Source: Eubacteriales bacterium (GTDB lineage Bacteria; Bacillota; Clostridia; Oscillospirales; Oscillospiraceae). From it: a stretch of DNA of 56,468 nucleotides. Of the stretch, positions 1 through 12,378 are shown in pieces. Numbering within the stretch: the first letter of the stretch is position 1; each line of letters opens with the position of its first letter. The notes beneath the pieces are model-generated. The model was given only the letters and a program-made list of their open reading frames with translations, was not told the origin of the DNA and ran no database searches. The position numbers were made by a program, and so were the translations under genes. The stretch spans positions 1 through 56,468 of the forward strand of contig JAUNPV010000016.1 in NCBI GenBank assembly GCA_030536515.1, in the 5' to 3' direction.

Positions 1-4386
<4,386 letters not shown>

Positions 4387-4397
<11 letters not shown>

Positions 4398-4620
4398 AAA
4401 CGTTGACCTCCTGTTTCCCGATAATAAAAACTATCGGAAGTTCTTTGCGCAAATTGAAACCATCTAACGATGGTAAAACCGCTGCCGCAGCAGCTGCGGA
4501 AAATCCGAAAATTTCATTTTCGCCTTTCAGATTTTCTGCATCAAAAGGAAGTTCTGTGCTTATCGCAATAAGCGAATGGGCTTCCTTTTGTATTTTCTGA
4601 GCATCGGTGTCAAACTGCAT
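4387..4620 (-). CDS. Small hypothetical protein overlapping the hsdR start
   Basis: A 77-residue frame begins at ATG 4620 and ends 11 bases inside hsdR. It could reach back to a TTG at 4677. It has an Ala run in the middle and no recognised domain. No good ribosome binding site precedes the ATG, and the hsdR Shine-Dalgarno lies within its last codons. It may be a real leader gene of the restriction operon, or the tail of a gene lost when the element was rearranged. Function unknown. Confidence 0.3.
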
Positions 4621-4989
4621 TTTTTCAGTTTGGGTACCGCCATGCACAGAAAATTGCAAGTGTCCAGAGGGATGCAATCCCTTTGGCTCTGGGTTTCCAA
4701 TAGGGGCAAGAGGCGCCCTGCTGGCACACGATTTTGCTCAGCAAAGTCTAGTGTGTTATACCTTTGGCGACCGCTGACGCTGGAAAGGGGCTGTCACCGT
4801 ACCGGGCAGACAGTTTCCGGCGGCAGCAGAACAGGCGGATTTTGTAGCCACACGGGCAACAAAAGTGAAGGATTTGCAATGAGCAAAATCCGACTGTTCG
4901 GGTGTAGTTGGCATTGGAGATTTTCAGCAAAGCGGAAAATTTCCTGTGCCAACGGGGGAGCCAATGGTATATAAAACCCGCCGCATCGA
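4621..4989. other. Gene-poor gap in the mobile element, possible degraded element sequence
   Basis: No convincing gene was found between the small frame before hsdR and the sigma factor stop. A 60-residue Cys-rich frame on the minus strand (4748-4930) lacks a ribosome binding site. The sequence resembles, from memory only, non-coding stretches often found next to mobilisation genes in Clostridia elements; that is inference. No clear terminator or promoter is seen. Confidence 0.3.
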
Positions 4990-5739
4990 TCAGCTCCCGT
5001 TATCGCTTTCGCCGATCAACTCGTCGATCTTTTTCTCAACGGCAAGCCATGCTTCTATGATGGATGCAAGCAGAAAAGTTCGATGTTGTTCATACCACCA
5101 CGGCAGTTCCAACCACACATTATCCAGTGCGAGCTTCTCTATGGACTTTGCTCGGCTCTCGCTGAGGTGGAAGTGCGCTGCCGTTGCAATCAGAGGATGC
5201 TCAATGTCATCTTCAAACCCAAATCGATACAGCAGATAATTTCGTTCTCTATCCGTAAGCGCCCTAAGTGCCGCATGAAGTTCTTCCCGTGTTTCTTCTT
5301 CGATTACAATTTGTGCAGGTGACTTGGCGTAAGGATCTGCGACGACTTCAGCCAAAAGCATTTTATCTTCGCCATCAATAATGTCATCCAGATTTACGCG
5401 GGTCATGGCAAACTCATCTTTGCCGGTGAGCTTTGATTCAAAGGTTGCAAACTGTGACCGAATCAAATCAACCATCGTGTTTTCTATCGACGGCGTCGCA
5501 TAGGTCATAAACTTGTTGCCCTTACCGGCATCGAATTTTTCCACGCACTTCCACAGACCGATGCAGCCTTCCTGCACGAGGTCGTCATAATCAATGCCAA
5601 GAGTTCCTTCGGCAAGTCCAAATTGTGCGAATCCTTTTTTGGCGATCCCATTAATGATGCCGAGATTATTTTCGATCAGCTTGTTCTGCGCATCGATGTC
5701 GCCCTTCTGCGCCAGTGCGCAGAGTTTTTCATTGGCCAT
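4990..5739 (-). CDS. RNA polymerase sigma-70 family factor (element-borne)
   Basis: About 249 residues. Region 2 is evident (DYDDLVQEGCIGLWKCVEKF, followed by KFMTYATPSIENTMVD), giving core binding and -10 recognition. A region 4-like segment follows the linker (ALTDRERNYLLYRFG, then a helix-turn-helix with LSESRAKSIEKLAL). Start choice: ATG at 5739 has AGGA about 9 bases upstream; an in-frame ATG at 5754 has no such site. The start overlaps the XRE gene stop by 11 bases, so the two are coupled. Its C-terminal part is more diverged than in housekeeping sigma factors. It probably directs transcription of element genes; promoter targets cannot be read from the sequence. Confidence 0.8.
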   Translation of the reverse strand: MANEKLCALAQKGDIDAQNKLIENNLGIINGIAKKGFAQFGLAEGTLGIDYDDLVQEGCIGLWKCVEKFDAGKGNKFMTYATPSIENTMVDLIRSQFATFESKLTGKDEFAMTRVNLDDIIDGEDKMLLAEVVADPYAKSPAQIVIEEETREELHAALRALTDRERNYLLYRFGFEDDIEHPLIATAAHFHLSESRAKSIEKLALDNVWLELPWWYEQHRTFLLASIIEAWLAVEKKIDELIGESDNGS

Positions 5740-6046
5740 CGATGTCCTGTTCATTATTTTGTACCGTGCCGGTCATCGCCAGAAACATCTGCTTGACCGC
5801 TTCTGTATCGACACCCGGCAGATGCGCCACAGATTGCGCAACCGCTTCACCGACCTGTTCGGCTGTGATTTTGCGGTTCAGCTTTTTCTGTCCCTTCTCG
5901 GTCTTGCCGCTGACGAAACGGCTGAGCGCGCTCTCGGTCATGCTGATTTTCACAGCAAGCTCCGCCTGTGTGATTTTGCGCTCTTTCATCAGATCCTGTA
6001 TCCGATCGCGGATGCTACCGGGAAGATATTCATGTTCATTGCTCAT
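5729..6046 (-). CDS. XRE-family helix-turn-helix regulator, short and possibly internally deleted
   Basis: The 105-residue protein has an N-terminal XRE HTH (about 10-50; ITQAELAVKISMTESALSRF). After VSGKTEKGQKK it changes to an unrelated Val/Ala-rich helix (ITAEQVGEAVAQSVAHL). Family members of this type usually continue through the rest of the HTH fold and a longer effector region at that point, so this copy looks like a fusion across a deletion. A good ribosome binding site (AGGAGGT) precedes the start. It is cotranscribed with the sigma factor gene. A repressor role for the element is inferred. Confidence 0.7.
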   Translation of the reverse strand: MSNEHEYLPGSIRDRIQDLMKERKITQAELAVKISMTESALSRFVSGKTEKGQKKLNRKITAEQVGEAVAQSVAHLPGVDTEAVKQMFLAMTGTVQNNEQDIDGQ

Positions 6047-6093
6047 CGATTACACCTCCTGCCTGCGGGAAAGTATTGCTTACCTCTCCGTAT

Positions 6094-6924
6094 TTATTTT
6101 CTGAACAGCTCATCCAAAGTTTTGCCGTCCTTGCCTTTCCATTCAACCCAACCATTGATACTGCCGCCAAGCACAAACATTCCGGCAGAGCTCGGGGATG
6201 TAAACGGGACGGAAACATTCAGAATATATTTATCACCATTGCGGACTATATTGCCGTTTTGAAGCGCGGTCTGACGCTGCTTTTCAATCGTGTCGGAATG
6301 ACATTTCCGGCTCATATCAATTTCAGAACCTTCAAGCACTTCAAATTTTTCGCCATCGTACACACCAAGCCCATGCACACCGTTTCGAGTGGTATGCAGC
6401 ATATCGGCTTCATTTATAGTTGCTTTTGAGTTCTCCATTTTGTAGCCCTGTGTTGCCATGATGAATTTGATTTCTTCATACACTTCTTCAATCAAGGGCA
6501 GATCATATTCGTCAATCTCATACTTGGGATTAACTGTGTTTTCCACTTCATAACGCTTTGCTTCGATTGCTTTGCTGATTGCAAAAGCTTCAAGACCGCT
6601 GATCATATCAAGTGAAAACGTCTTATTATCAGCAAGGAACATAATCGCTTTGTTCCAAAAGTCCTTTGAACGATTGTGGTCATCGAGCCTGCTGACACCA
6701 TTTCGGGTCTGCCCAACATATATCTGCGCAATTTTATTGTCATCGTTTTCGCTGATCAGATAATAGATACCGGGGCGATTGATTCCCGACAATTTCTTAG
6801 CCTCTGAAAGTAAAGGGCGAGGAATAATGTACGTTGTCATTGTGGACAGATGGCGACGGATAGAACGGATGCCATCCGGCTGCCCGTTGTGATATATGAT
6901 TTCGAGCTTTTTGCTGATAGCCAT
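6094..6924 (-). CDS. GIY-YIG nuclease family protein with C-terminal DUF4357
   Basis: The 276-residue protein has a GIY-YIG nuclease fold from about residue 50: GIYYL (52-56), YVGQT (69-73), a following Arg (RLDDH) and a Glu-bearing helix (GLEAFAISKAIEA). The last 40 residues match the DUF4357 pattern (SPSSAGMFVLGGSINGW). This pairing is common in proteins encoded beside restriction systems and in mobile elements. Start at 6924 follows GAGGGG. It sits 10 bases after the AlbA_2 gene and probably shares its transcript. DNA cleavage is the family expectation, but substrate and role are unknown. Confidence 0.88.
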   Translation of the reverse strand: MAISKKLEIIYHNGQPDGIRSIRRHLSTMTTYIIPRPLLSEAKKLSGINRPGIYYLISENDDNKIAQIYVGQTRNGVSRLDDHNRSKDFWNKAIMFLADNKTFSLDMISGLEAFAISKAIEAKRYEVENTVNPKYEIDEYDLPLIEEVYEEIKFIMATQGYKMENSKATINEADMLHTTRNGVHGLGVYDGEKFEVLEGSEIDMSRKCHSDTIEKQRQTALQNGNIVRNGDKYILNVSVPFTSPSSAGMFVLGGSINGWVEWKGKDGKTLDELFRK

Positions 6925-6934
6925 TTTCCGCCCC

Positions 6935-8245
6935 TCACTTCAATTTATATTTCTTGCCTGCGCCTCTGCCGACGATCTCGATCAACTCGTTTTCATTCAT
7001 CTGGCGAGCGAGCAAGTAGGCTCTCGTCTTCTTGATATTCAAGAGCTCCTGCAAATCCTCGTCGGTCATCTCGCCGTACTCAGTCAGATAATCGATCACA
7101 GCTTTCATCTGCGGTGTAATGGCGGCAGGTGATTTTTCGTTGGTCTCCGATGCGGAATCAAAAGCAACACCGCTGGCATTCATATTAGGCAGTACGATTT
7201 TGAATGCGTTCGCCGTTACCTCAATACGAGGCTGAATAGCGCAGTTTTCGTACAGCTTGAAAATGCGGCGGATGCCGGTGCCGTAGCTTTCGATCAGCCG
7301 CAGGCGGTGGAACACTTCTGCCAGCTTCTTGTTTCTCGGCTGAGAAACACCGATGCGGATATCCTCAGTAGAAAGGCCGGGCAATAGTCCGCCGAGAGAG
7401 ATAAATTCCATCTTGCTGTCGTTGACGTTGATAATAATACTGCCGCTGAAACTATAATCACGGTGAACAAGAGCGTTGAGCAAAGCTTCGCGGATGGCTT
7501 CTTCGGGGTAGTCCTGTTTGTCCGTGCGGATGACGCCCTTGATGGTGGAAATGGTCTTGTTGCAGAGCGCCAAATAATTAACCGAATCCTCAAACTGCTT
7601 GAAAACGGAACCGCCGAACTCCTTGCTGTCCCGGAACTCCGTGCAAGACTCATCGTTGAATACTGCGATCTTCGTTGTGTGAAGACACTGATCGGAAAGC
7701 AGCAAAGCAAGGTTGGTATAAATATCGTTCTGCGTGATGCCGAGAGCACGGTATTTTTCTACGGAAAACTCAACACCGTAGCGTTTGAAAGCTGTTCCGG
7801 CGGCATCAAAGGTCAAATCCTGCTCAAGGCAGCGGGCTTCCTCAAAAGTATCGCCGTCCGACTCCTTAATCATCTGACGGATCTGCTCGGGAGACGCCTG
7901 TACGCTGGACGCACCCTGACGGACGTAAACGCCGGTGGGCTTCATACCCTTAGCTTTCAGATAGTAGGGTTTGAAGCTTCCTTCGCCGACCTCGATCTGA
8001 ATGACTTTATTATCCTGGAGGACATACCGCACGAACATGGTGACATCGGGTGCAATCGCATCACGGATGCCGTTAGTCAGACGGGTATAGGTTTCATCCA
8101 CGTTTTCAATACCGGTCAGATTCCCCTTGTCATCAATGCCAAGGTAAATGATACCTCCGTCGGTATTGGCAAAAGCGATGACCTCCTTATAGATATCATC
8201 GATCATCTGAGATTTATATTCAATGCGTTCACTTTCATACTGCAT
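6935..8245 (-). CDS. AlbA_2/Schlafen-type DNA-binding protein with GHKL ATP-binding domain and winged helix
   Basis: About 436 residues. The N-terminus has the AlbA_2 (Schlafen AAA-4) signature: ERIEYKSQ, then EVIAFANTDGGIIYLGIDD. A GHKL-like segment follows (EAIREALLNALVHRDYS; later GLLPGLSTEDIRIGVSQPRN), as in proteins once called RecG-like. The C-terminus carries a winged helix that may recognise DNA. Start choice: ATG 8245 has GGAGGT (8253-8258) 7 bases upstream, while an ATG at 8263 has none. It has its own promoter and adjoins the GIY-YIG gene. Such proteins act as element regulators or defence factors; which applies here cannot be decided from sequence. Confidence 0.85.
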   Translation of the reverse strand: MQYESERIEYKSQMIDDIYKEVIAFANTDGGIIYLGIDDKGNLTGIENVDETYTRLTNGIRDAIAPDVTMFVRYVLQDNKVIQIEVGEGSFKPYYLKAKGMKPTGVYVRQGASSVQASPEQIRQMIKESDGDTFEEARCLEQDLTFDAAGTAFKRYGVEFSVEKYRALGITQNDIYTNLALLLSDQCLHTTKIAVFNDESCTEFRDSKEFGGSVFKQFEDSVNYLALCNKTISTIKGVIRTDKQDYPEEAIREALLNALVHRDYSFSGSIIINVNDSKMEFISLGGLLPGLSTEDIRIGVSQPRNKKLAEVFHRLRLIESYGTGIRRIFKLYENCAIQPRIEVTANAFKIVLPNMNASGVAFDSASETNEKSPAAITPQMKAVIDYLTEYGEMTDEDLQELLNIKKTRAYLLARQMNENELIEIVGRGAGKKYKLK

Positions 8246-8274
8246 AAACGGCACCTCCATCATTGCTTACTTAT

Positions 8275-8302
8275 ATTATACTCATATTTTCATGCTTTTC
8301 AA
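8275..8302 (-). promoter_or_regulatory. Sigma-70/A promoter for the AlbA_2 operon
   Basis: On the minus strand TTGAAA (8302-8297) and TATAAT (8280-8275) are separated by 16 bases, about 30 bases before the start at 8245. Confidence 0.75.
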
Positions 8303-8310
8303 TAGGTTTG

Positions 8311-8324
8311 AGTGAAAATTCACT
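8311..8324. promoter_or_regulatory. Inverted repeat, candidate operator
   Basis: AGTGAAAATTCACT has 6-base arms around an AA centre. It lies 8 bases upstream of the -35 box of the AlbA_2 promoter. A further half site (TTCAC-like) follows at 8329-8334. The cognate regulator could be the AlbA_2 protein itself or the XRE protein; this is inference. Confidence 0.45.
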
Positions 8325-8511
8325 TTTCATTCACCTATTCATGTGAAAAACATATTGCATTGCCTTTCTGCACTTGCATTTTTGCAAGAAAAGCAGGAGG
8401 GCTTTTTGCATTCTTGCGGAAGTGCCTGATTTTTACGGTCTAAGACTTTTCTTGCGTATATTGAGGTGACAAAAGAAAATTTGTCAGAAAAATTCGAAAG
8501 GAGAAATGCCA

Positions 8512-8808
8512 ATGACAATTTTTGAAATCGTAAAAACAAGCATCAACACAAGAGAGGCGGCAGAACGGTATGGTATTGATGTCAACCGATACAGGAAAGC
8601 GTTATGCCCGTTTCACAATGACAGGCATCCGAGCATGAATGTGTACGATGACCACTACCATTGCTTTGCCTGCGGCGAGCACGGGGACGTTATCAATCTC
8701 GTTGCAAGGCTATACGATCTTCCAATGTATGAGGCGGCGCAAAAGCTGGCGTATGATTACGCATATCACCGGACAAGCCGCCCACCAAGGAAATGGAGGA
8801 AAAACTGA
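8512..8808 (+). CDS. CHC2 zinc-finger protein (primase-like N-terminal domain only)
   Basis: About 98 residues. The protein shows the CHC2 zinc finger of DnaG-type primases: CPFH ... HCFACGEHGD, i.e. C-x2-H...C-x2-C, covering about residues 30-65. No primase catalytic (TOPRIM) domain follows. Start choice: ATG 8512 lies 8 bases after AGGAG (8499-8503), whereas ATG 8506 is too close to it. Proteins like this are frequent in Clostridia conjugative and mobilisable elements, where they may help element replication. It is the first gene of the plus-strand block leading to the recombinase. Confidence 0.85.
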   Translation: MTIFEIVKTSINTREAAERYGIDVNRYRKALCPFHNDRHPSMNVYDDHYHCFACGEHGDVINLVARLYDLPMYEAAQKLAYDYAYHRTSRPPRKWRKN

Positions 8809-9460
8809 ATAAGAAAACGGAAGCACAGCGACTCAGAGAAAATGAGAAGCTGTGCTTTTCTGCGCTCTTGGCGTATATGAAGCTCTTGCAGGAGTGGAAA
8901 GTGCTGTATGCGCCGAGAGCGCCGGAGGACGAGCATCACGACTGTTTTGTACAAGCCTGCCACAACCTCGATTACACGGAGTATCTGGTGGATTTGCTTA
9001 TCGGCGGCGATTCCTATGAGCGCAGCGAGGTCGTTGAAATGATAATGACCGACGGCAAGCTGACGAAGCTGCAAGGCTCACCAAGCAGCACGACAAGTTG
9101 GAAGAAATGCTCTCTGACGTGAAGTTCACCAACTACAAGGATAAGGTAGCACAGGTCGTTGCGTTTCTTGATAAATATATCCCCGACGTTGCCGCTATGG
9201 AAACGCAGATGAAGAAGTATGAGAAGTTCTTCAAGACAGCCAGCGGCAAGCAGAAAGCATTGGAGAAGAAAAACGCTGACCTGGCTGATGCTCTGGAAGA
9301 AAGCCAGAAGCAAAGCACCCTTAAAAAGCTGCAGGAAGCAAGGTTACAAAGCGATTATGAACGGGTAACGGCAATTCTTGACCGTATCCCGCCGGAGATC
9401 ATTCGGGAGTACACCAAGCGTGGAAGCATCCAGCAAAAGCGCATAAATCCCGAAAAATGA
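8793..9460 (+). pseudogene. Broken element gene: small hypothetical head joined out of frame to a coiled-coil tail
   Basis: Two frames make up one stretch. The first (8793 to about 9075) gives about 95 residues rich in Leu/Tyr and acidic residues, ending KLTKLQ before it leaves frame. The second, open back to about 9062 and reading ARLTKQHDKLEEMLSDVKF, runs to 9460 as a Lys/Glu-rich coiled coil. The shift falls near 9071-9076. Either a single gene suffered a small indel, or a deletion fused a small element gene to the C-terminal coiled coil of another protein, possibly a relaxase. The head overlaps the CHC2 gene by 16 bases. No function can be assigned to the remains. Confidence 0.65.
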
Positions 9461-9494
9461 GCGAATACTAAATTTAGGAAACAGGAGGAATTCT

Positions 9495-9671
9495 ATGGTA
9501 GAAACCAAGGAAATGAAAACCGGTATGACTGAGCAAAAGAAGCAGGCTGTCATTGAACAGCTTTGGCTGACTTATTATAATGACACCTTATTTGCGAAGG
9601 GCCTGATTACGGAGGAACAGCGTAATAAGATGCGTATCCGTATCAAGAATCGGACTTCCTTGATAAGATAA
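9495..9671 (+). CDS. SHOCT-like small protein upstream of the recombinase
   Basis: A 58-residue protein that starts at ATG 9495, 6 bases after AGGAGG. Its second half (LFAKGLITEEQRNKMRIRI) has the short SHOCT-type helix pattern. Small proteins of this kind commonly sit just before large serine recombinases in Clostridia elements. Function is not known; a role in element regulation or recombination is possible. It is missed by length cut-offs but has good start signals. Confidence 0.75.
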   Translation: MVETKEMKTGMTEQKKQAVIEQLWLTYYNDTLFAKGLITEEQRNKMRIRIKNRTSLIR

Positions 9672-9679
9672 CAGGTATA

Positions 9680-9712
9680 GGAGCGGCAATCGTCATATTC
9701 GGTTGCCGCTCC
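9680..9712 (+). terminator. Hairpin after the SHOCT-like gene
   Basis: GGAGCGGCAA (9680-9689) pairs with TTGCCGCTCC (9703-9712) around a 13-base loop. The following sequence AACAATTT is poor in T, so it is a weak intrinsic terminator at best. The recombinase promoter lies immediately downstream. Confidence 0.5.
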
Positions 9713-9740
9713 AACAATTTATGTAATTTTTCGACAGCAC

Positions 9741-9769
9741 TTGAAAAGTTCACAAATTGCTGATATAAT
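9741..9769 (+). promoter_or_regulatory. Promoter of the serine recombinase gene
   Basis: TTGAAA (9741-9746) and TATAAT (9764-9769) are 17 bases apart. The recombinase starts at 9812, giving a leader of about 35 bases with an AAGGAG site. Confidence 0.75.
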
Positions 9770-9811
9770 AAATATAGATGATGATACAACGAACTTTCGA
9801 AAGGAGCGTTT

Positions 9812-11500
9812 ATGGATATTCATTCTGTAAGACTTGAGCTTCGCATGAAATCTATTTATGATATTCCATTGCGAGTTACTTATTATGCCCGTGTTTCATC
9901 TGAATCGGATGAACAGCTGAATTCGCTTGGCAATCAGATTGCCTATTATGAGGATTTCATCAAGCGTAATGCTGCATGGACATTTGTACCCGGTTATATT
10001 GATGAAGGTCTGTCCGGTATTTCTACCAAGAAGCGTGAAAACTTCAACCGTATGGTAGAGGAAGCAGCGGAGGACAAATTTGATCTTATCATCACCAAAG
10101 AGATCTCCCGATTTGCCCGTAATACGCTGGACTCCATTCAGTATACCAGACAACTGCTGAATGCGGGAGTCGGTGTTTTTTTCCAGAACGACAACATCAA
10201 CACCTTTGATGAGGACTCCGAGCTTCGCCTTTCCATCATGTCCTCTATCGCCCAGGATGAGCTTCGCAAGCTGTCCTCCCGTGTGAAATTCGGACACCAG
10301 CAGGCTATCAAGCAGAATGTAGTGCTTGGCAACAGCCGTCTGTTCGGTTATCGCAAGGACAACAAACGTCTTGTCATTGACGAGGAACAAGCCCCCATGG
10401 TTGGAGAGTTGTTTGAACTCTATGCTACCGACGAGTATTCCATGAAACAGATTGAAACAATCTTCTGGGAGAAAGGCTACCGCAATCTTAATGGCAAAAA
10501 AATTGCCCATTCCACCATGGCAAATATGATTTCCAACCCAAAATACAAAGGCTATTATGTGGGCAATAAAGTCAAGGTCGTTGATATGTTCACCAAGAAG
10601 CAAAAATTCCTCCCGCCGGAGGAATGGGTCATGTTCAAGGACGAAACCGGTGAGATCGTTCCTGCCATCGTTTCTGAGGAATTGTGGGATGCCGCAAACG
10701 CCGTACTGCGCCGCAGAAGCGAAGATGTAAAGAATCGGCAGGGTATCTGCAATCACGCAAATCTTCTCACGGGCAAGCTGTTTTGTACCCATTGCGGCAC
10801 AGCTTATTATCGCCGTGAATCCAAGGACAAACAAGGCAACAAGAACTCCAAGTGGGTCTGCTCCGGTAAGATCAATAACGGCAAAGACTCCTGTGCATCG
10901 TTCCCTGTCTATGAGGCAGAAATCAAGCCGCTGCTCTTCGAGGTGTTCCGTGATACAAAGGATGCCTCTGCCGCCATGCTTGCGGAATATGAGCAGATGT
11001 ACCGCAGTTTGGTATCTGATGGCAGCATTGAGAAGAAGATTGAGGCTGCACAGGCAACCATTGAGCTTGCATTGAAAAAGAAAAGCAAGCTGTTGGAACT
11101 GGTTGCGCTCGACAGTATTTCTGCTGCTGACTTCAAAACCATGACCGCTGACTGCAATGCTGAAATCAAGGCAGCTGAGCAAGAGCTTGCCGAACTGCGG
11201 GAGCAGCAGGAATCCAGCGAAGAATTTCGTACCAATATGGAGCGTATTCGTCGGGTACTTCGGGATGCCGAACGGGATTGTGCCAATGGCGAGATCACCA
11301 AGGAGTTTATTGATACCTTTATCGACAAAATCTTCTTAACGCCAGGGGATGACGGTTCTCTGCGGCTTGACATCAAAATCTTCACCGGTGAGACCTGTGA
11401 AAAGTATTTGGAGAAGCTGAAAAGACGATCAAGCTCCGAAAGTCGTACGGGACACACGTTCAAGAAAATGATCGAGGCCTACGAGCAGGGGATTCAGTAA
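9812..11500 (+). CDS. Large serine recombinase (element integrase)
   Basis: The 562-residue protein belongs to the large serine recombinases that integrate and excise elements. The resolvase domain begins near residue 20 with YYARVSS, where Ser29 is the expected nucleophile, and continues through EISRFARNTLD. The recombinase domain follows (SMKQIETIFWEKGYR; ISNPKYKGYY). A zinc ribbon begins at Cys325 (CTHCG ... CSGKINNGKDSC), and a coiled coil covers about 400-490, as in proteins that control direction of recombination. It is the last gene before the composition changes, as expected for an integrase near an attachment site. It appears full length. Confidence 0.95.
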   Translation: MDIHSVRLELRMKSIYDIPLRVTYYARVSSESDEQLNSLGNQIAYYEDFIKRNAAWTFVPGYIDEGLSGISTKKRENFNRMVEEAAEDKFDLIITKEISRFARNTLDSIQYTRQLLNAGVGVFFQNDNINTFDEDSELRLSIMSSIAQDELRKLSSRVKFGHQQAIKQNVVLGNSRLFGYRKDNKRLVIDEEQAPMVGELFELYATDEYSMKQIETIFWEKGYRNLNGKKIAHSTMANMISNPKYKGYYVGNKVKVVDMFTKKQKFLPPEEWVMFKDETGEIVPAIVSEELWDAANAVLRRRSEDVKNRQGICNHANLLTGKLFCTHCGTAYYRRESKDKQGNKNSKWVCSGKINNGKDSCASFPVYEAEIKPLLFEVFRDTKDASAAMLAEYEQMYRSLVSDGSIEKKIEAAQATIELALKKKSKLLELVALDSISAADFKTMTADCNAEIKAAEQELAELREQQESSEEFRTNMERIRRVLRDAERDCANGEITKEFIDTFIDKIFLTPGDDGSLRLDIKIFTGETCEKYLEKLKRRSSSESRTGHTFKKMIEAYEQGIQ

Positions 11501-11508
11501 CACGGACG

Positions 11509-11542
11509 AAAGCGGCAGCCTTTGGGCTGCCGCTTTGCTTTT
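11509..11542 (+). terminator. Intrinsic terminator of the recombinase gene
   Basis: AAAGCGGCAGCC (11509-11520) and GGCTGCCGCTTT (11525-11536) form a 12-bp stem with a 4-base loop, followed by GCTTTT. It lies directly after the recombinase stop codon. Confidence 0.75.
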
Positions 11543-11611
11543 GGGGAAATTCGGGGCGTTTGGGCGGCGGGGGCGGCTTTTTTGGGGGGCGCGGTGGCGG
11601 GGCAGCTGCGT

Positions 11612-11628
11612 TTTACATGGATTTTACA
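11612..11628 (+). promoter_or_regulatory. Pho-box-like direct repeat before the two-component genes
   Basis: TTTACATGGATTTTACA contains two TTTACA units 11 bases apart. Sixteen of 17 bases recur before the Na/Pi transporter at 14047-14063. Firmicutes PhoP boxes are TT-A-ACA direct repeats with 11-base spacing, which fits binding by the response regulator encoded just downstream. Confidence 0.7.
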
Positions 11629-11703
11629 TTTGGCCTCTTGTAAATCTTACGGATTTGTCGTAAAATTTTAGTAAAGAACTACCATGTGATTGGGGGATTT
11701 GTA

Positions 11704-12378
11704 ATGATTTTTTGCGTGGAGGATGACGACAGCATCCGGGAGCTGATGCTGTATGTGCTGCGGTCATCGGATTTTGAGGCCCAGGGCTTTGCCGATGGGG
11801 CGGGGCTGATGGAGGCGCTGGAGAGCACCACCCCCCGGCTGATTTTGCTGGACATCATGCTGCCCGGGGGTATGGACGGCATTGAAATTCTGAAAAATCT
11901 CCGGGCCGCCCCGGCCACGGCGGCCATCCCCGTGATTCTGGCCTCGGCCAAGGGCACGGAGTACGACAAAATCAAGGGCCTGGACCTGGGGGCGGACGAC
12001 TATCTGGCCAAGCCCTTCGGCATGATGGAAATGGTGTCCCGGGTCCGGGCGGTGCTGCGCCGGACGGCCCCCGGGAAGGGGGACGCTCTGGTAATCGGCG
12101 GCCTCAGCGTGGACCCCGTGTCCCACATTGTCCGGGCCGACGGGGAGCCGGTGGAGCTGACGCTGAAGGAATTTGAGCTGCTGCAGCTGTTTATGGAGCA
12201 TCCCGGCCGGGTCTTTTCCCGGGACCAGCTGCTCCACCGCATCTGGAACACCGACTACGCCGGGGAGACCCGGACAGTGGACGTCCATATCGGCACCCTG
12301 CGGACCAAGCTGGGTGCCTGCGGGAGCTACATCCGCACGGTGCGGGGCGTGGGCTACCGGATGGAGGAGCGGCTGTGA
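11704..12378 (+). CDS. phoB: OmpR/PhoB-family response regulator
   Basis: A 224-residue regulator. The receiver domain has the acidic pocket near residues 6-9, phospho-acceptor Asp50 (LILLDIMLP) and Lys103 (YLAKPFG). The C-terminal winged helix shows ELTLKEFELLQLF and the VRGVGYRM end typical of the family. Start choice: ATG 11704 follows GGGGGA; a GTG at 11686 would add six residues without a site. The stop overlaps the kinase start (GTGA). The Pho-box-like repeats and the neighbouring phosphate transporter point to a PhoB/PhoP role in phosphate limitation; family membership is certain, the specific name is inferred. Confidence 0.9.
   Translation: MIFCVEDDDSIRELMLYVLRSSDFEAQGFADGAGLMEALESTTPRLILLDIMLPGGMDGIEILKNLRAAPATAAIPVILASAKGTEYDKIKGLDLGADDYLAKPFGMMEMVSRVRAVLRRTAPGKGDALVIGGLSVDPVSHIVRADGEPVELTLKEFELLQLFMEHPGRVFSRDQLLHRIWNTDYAGETRTVDVHIGTLRTKLGACGSYIRTVRGVGYRMEERL

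Noticed and set aside
4748-4930. 60-residue Cys-rich frame on the minus strand in the mobile element
   Set aside because: No ribosome binding site and no conserved pattern I can name; kept as part of the gap description only.
9680-9712. Attachment site core near the recombinase
   Set aside because: The hairpin is upstream of the recombinase gene, not at the element edge, and no matching second copy was found in the window.
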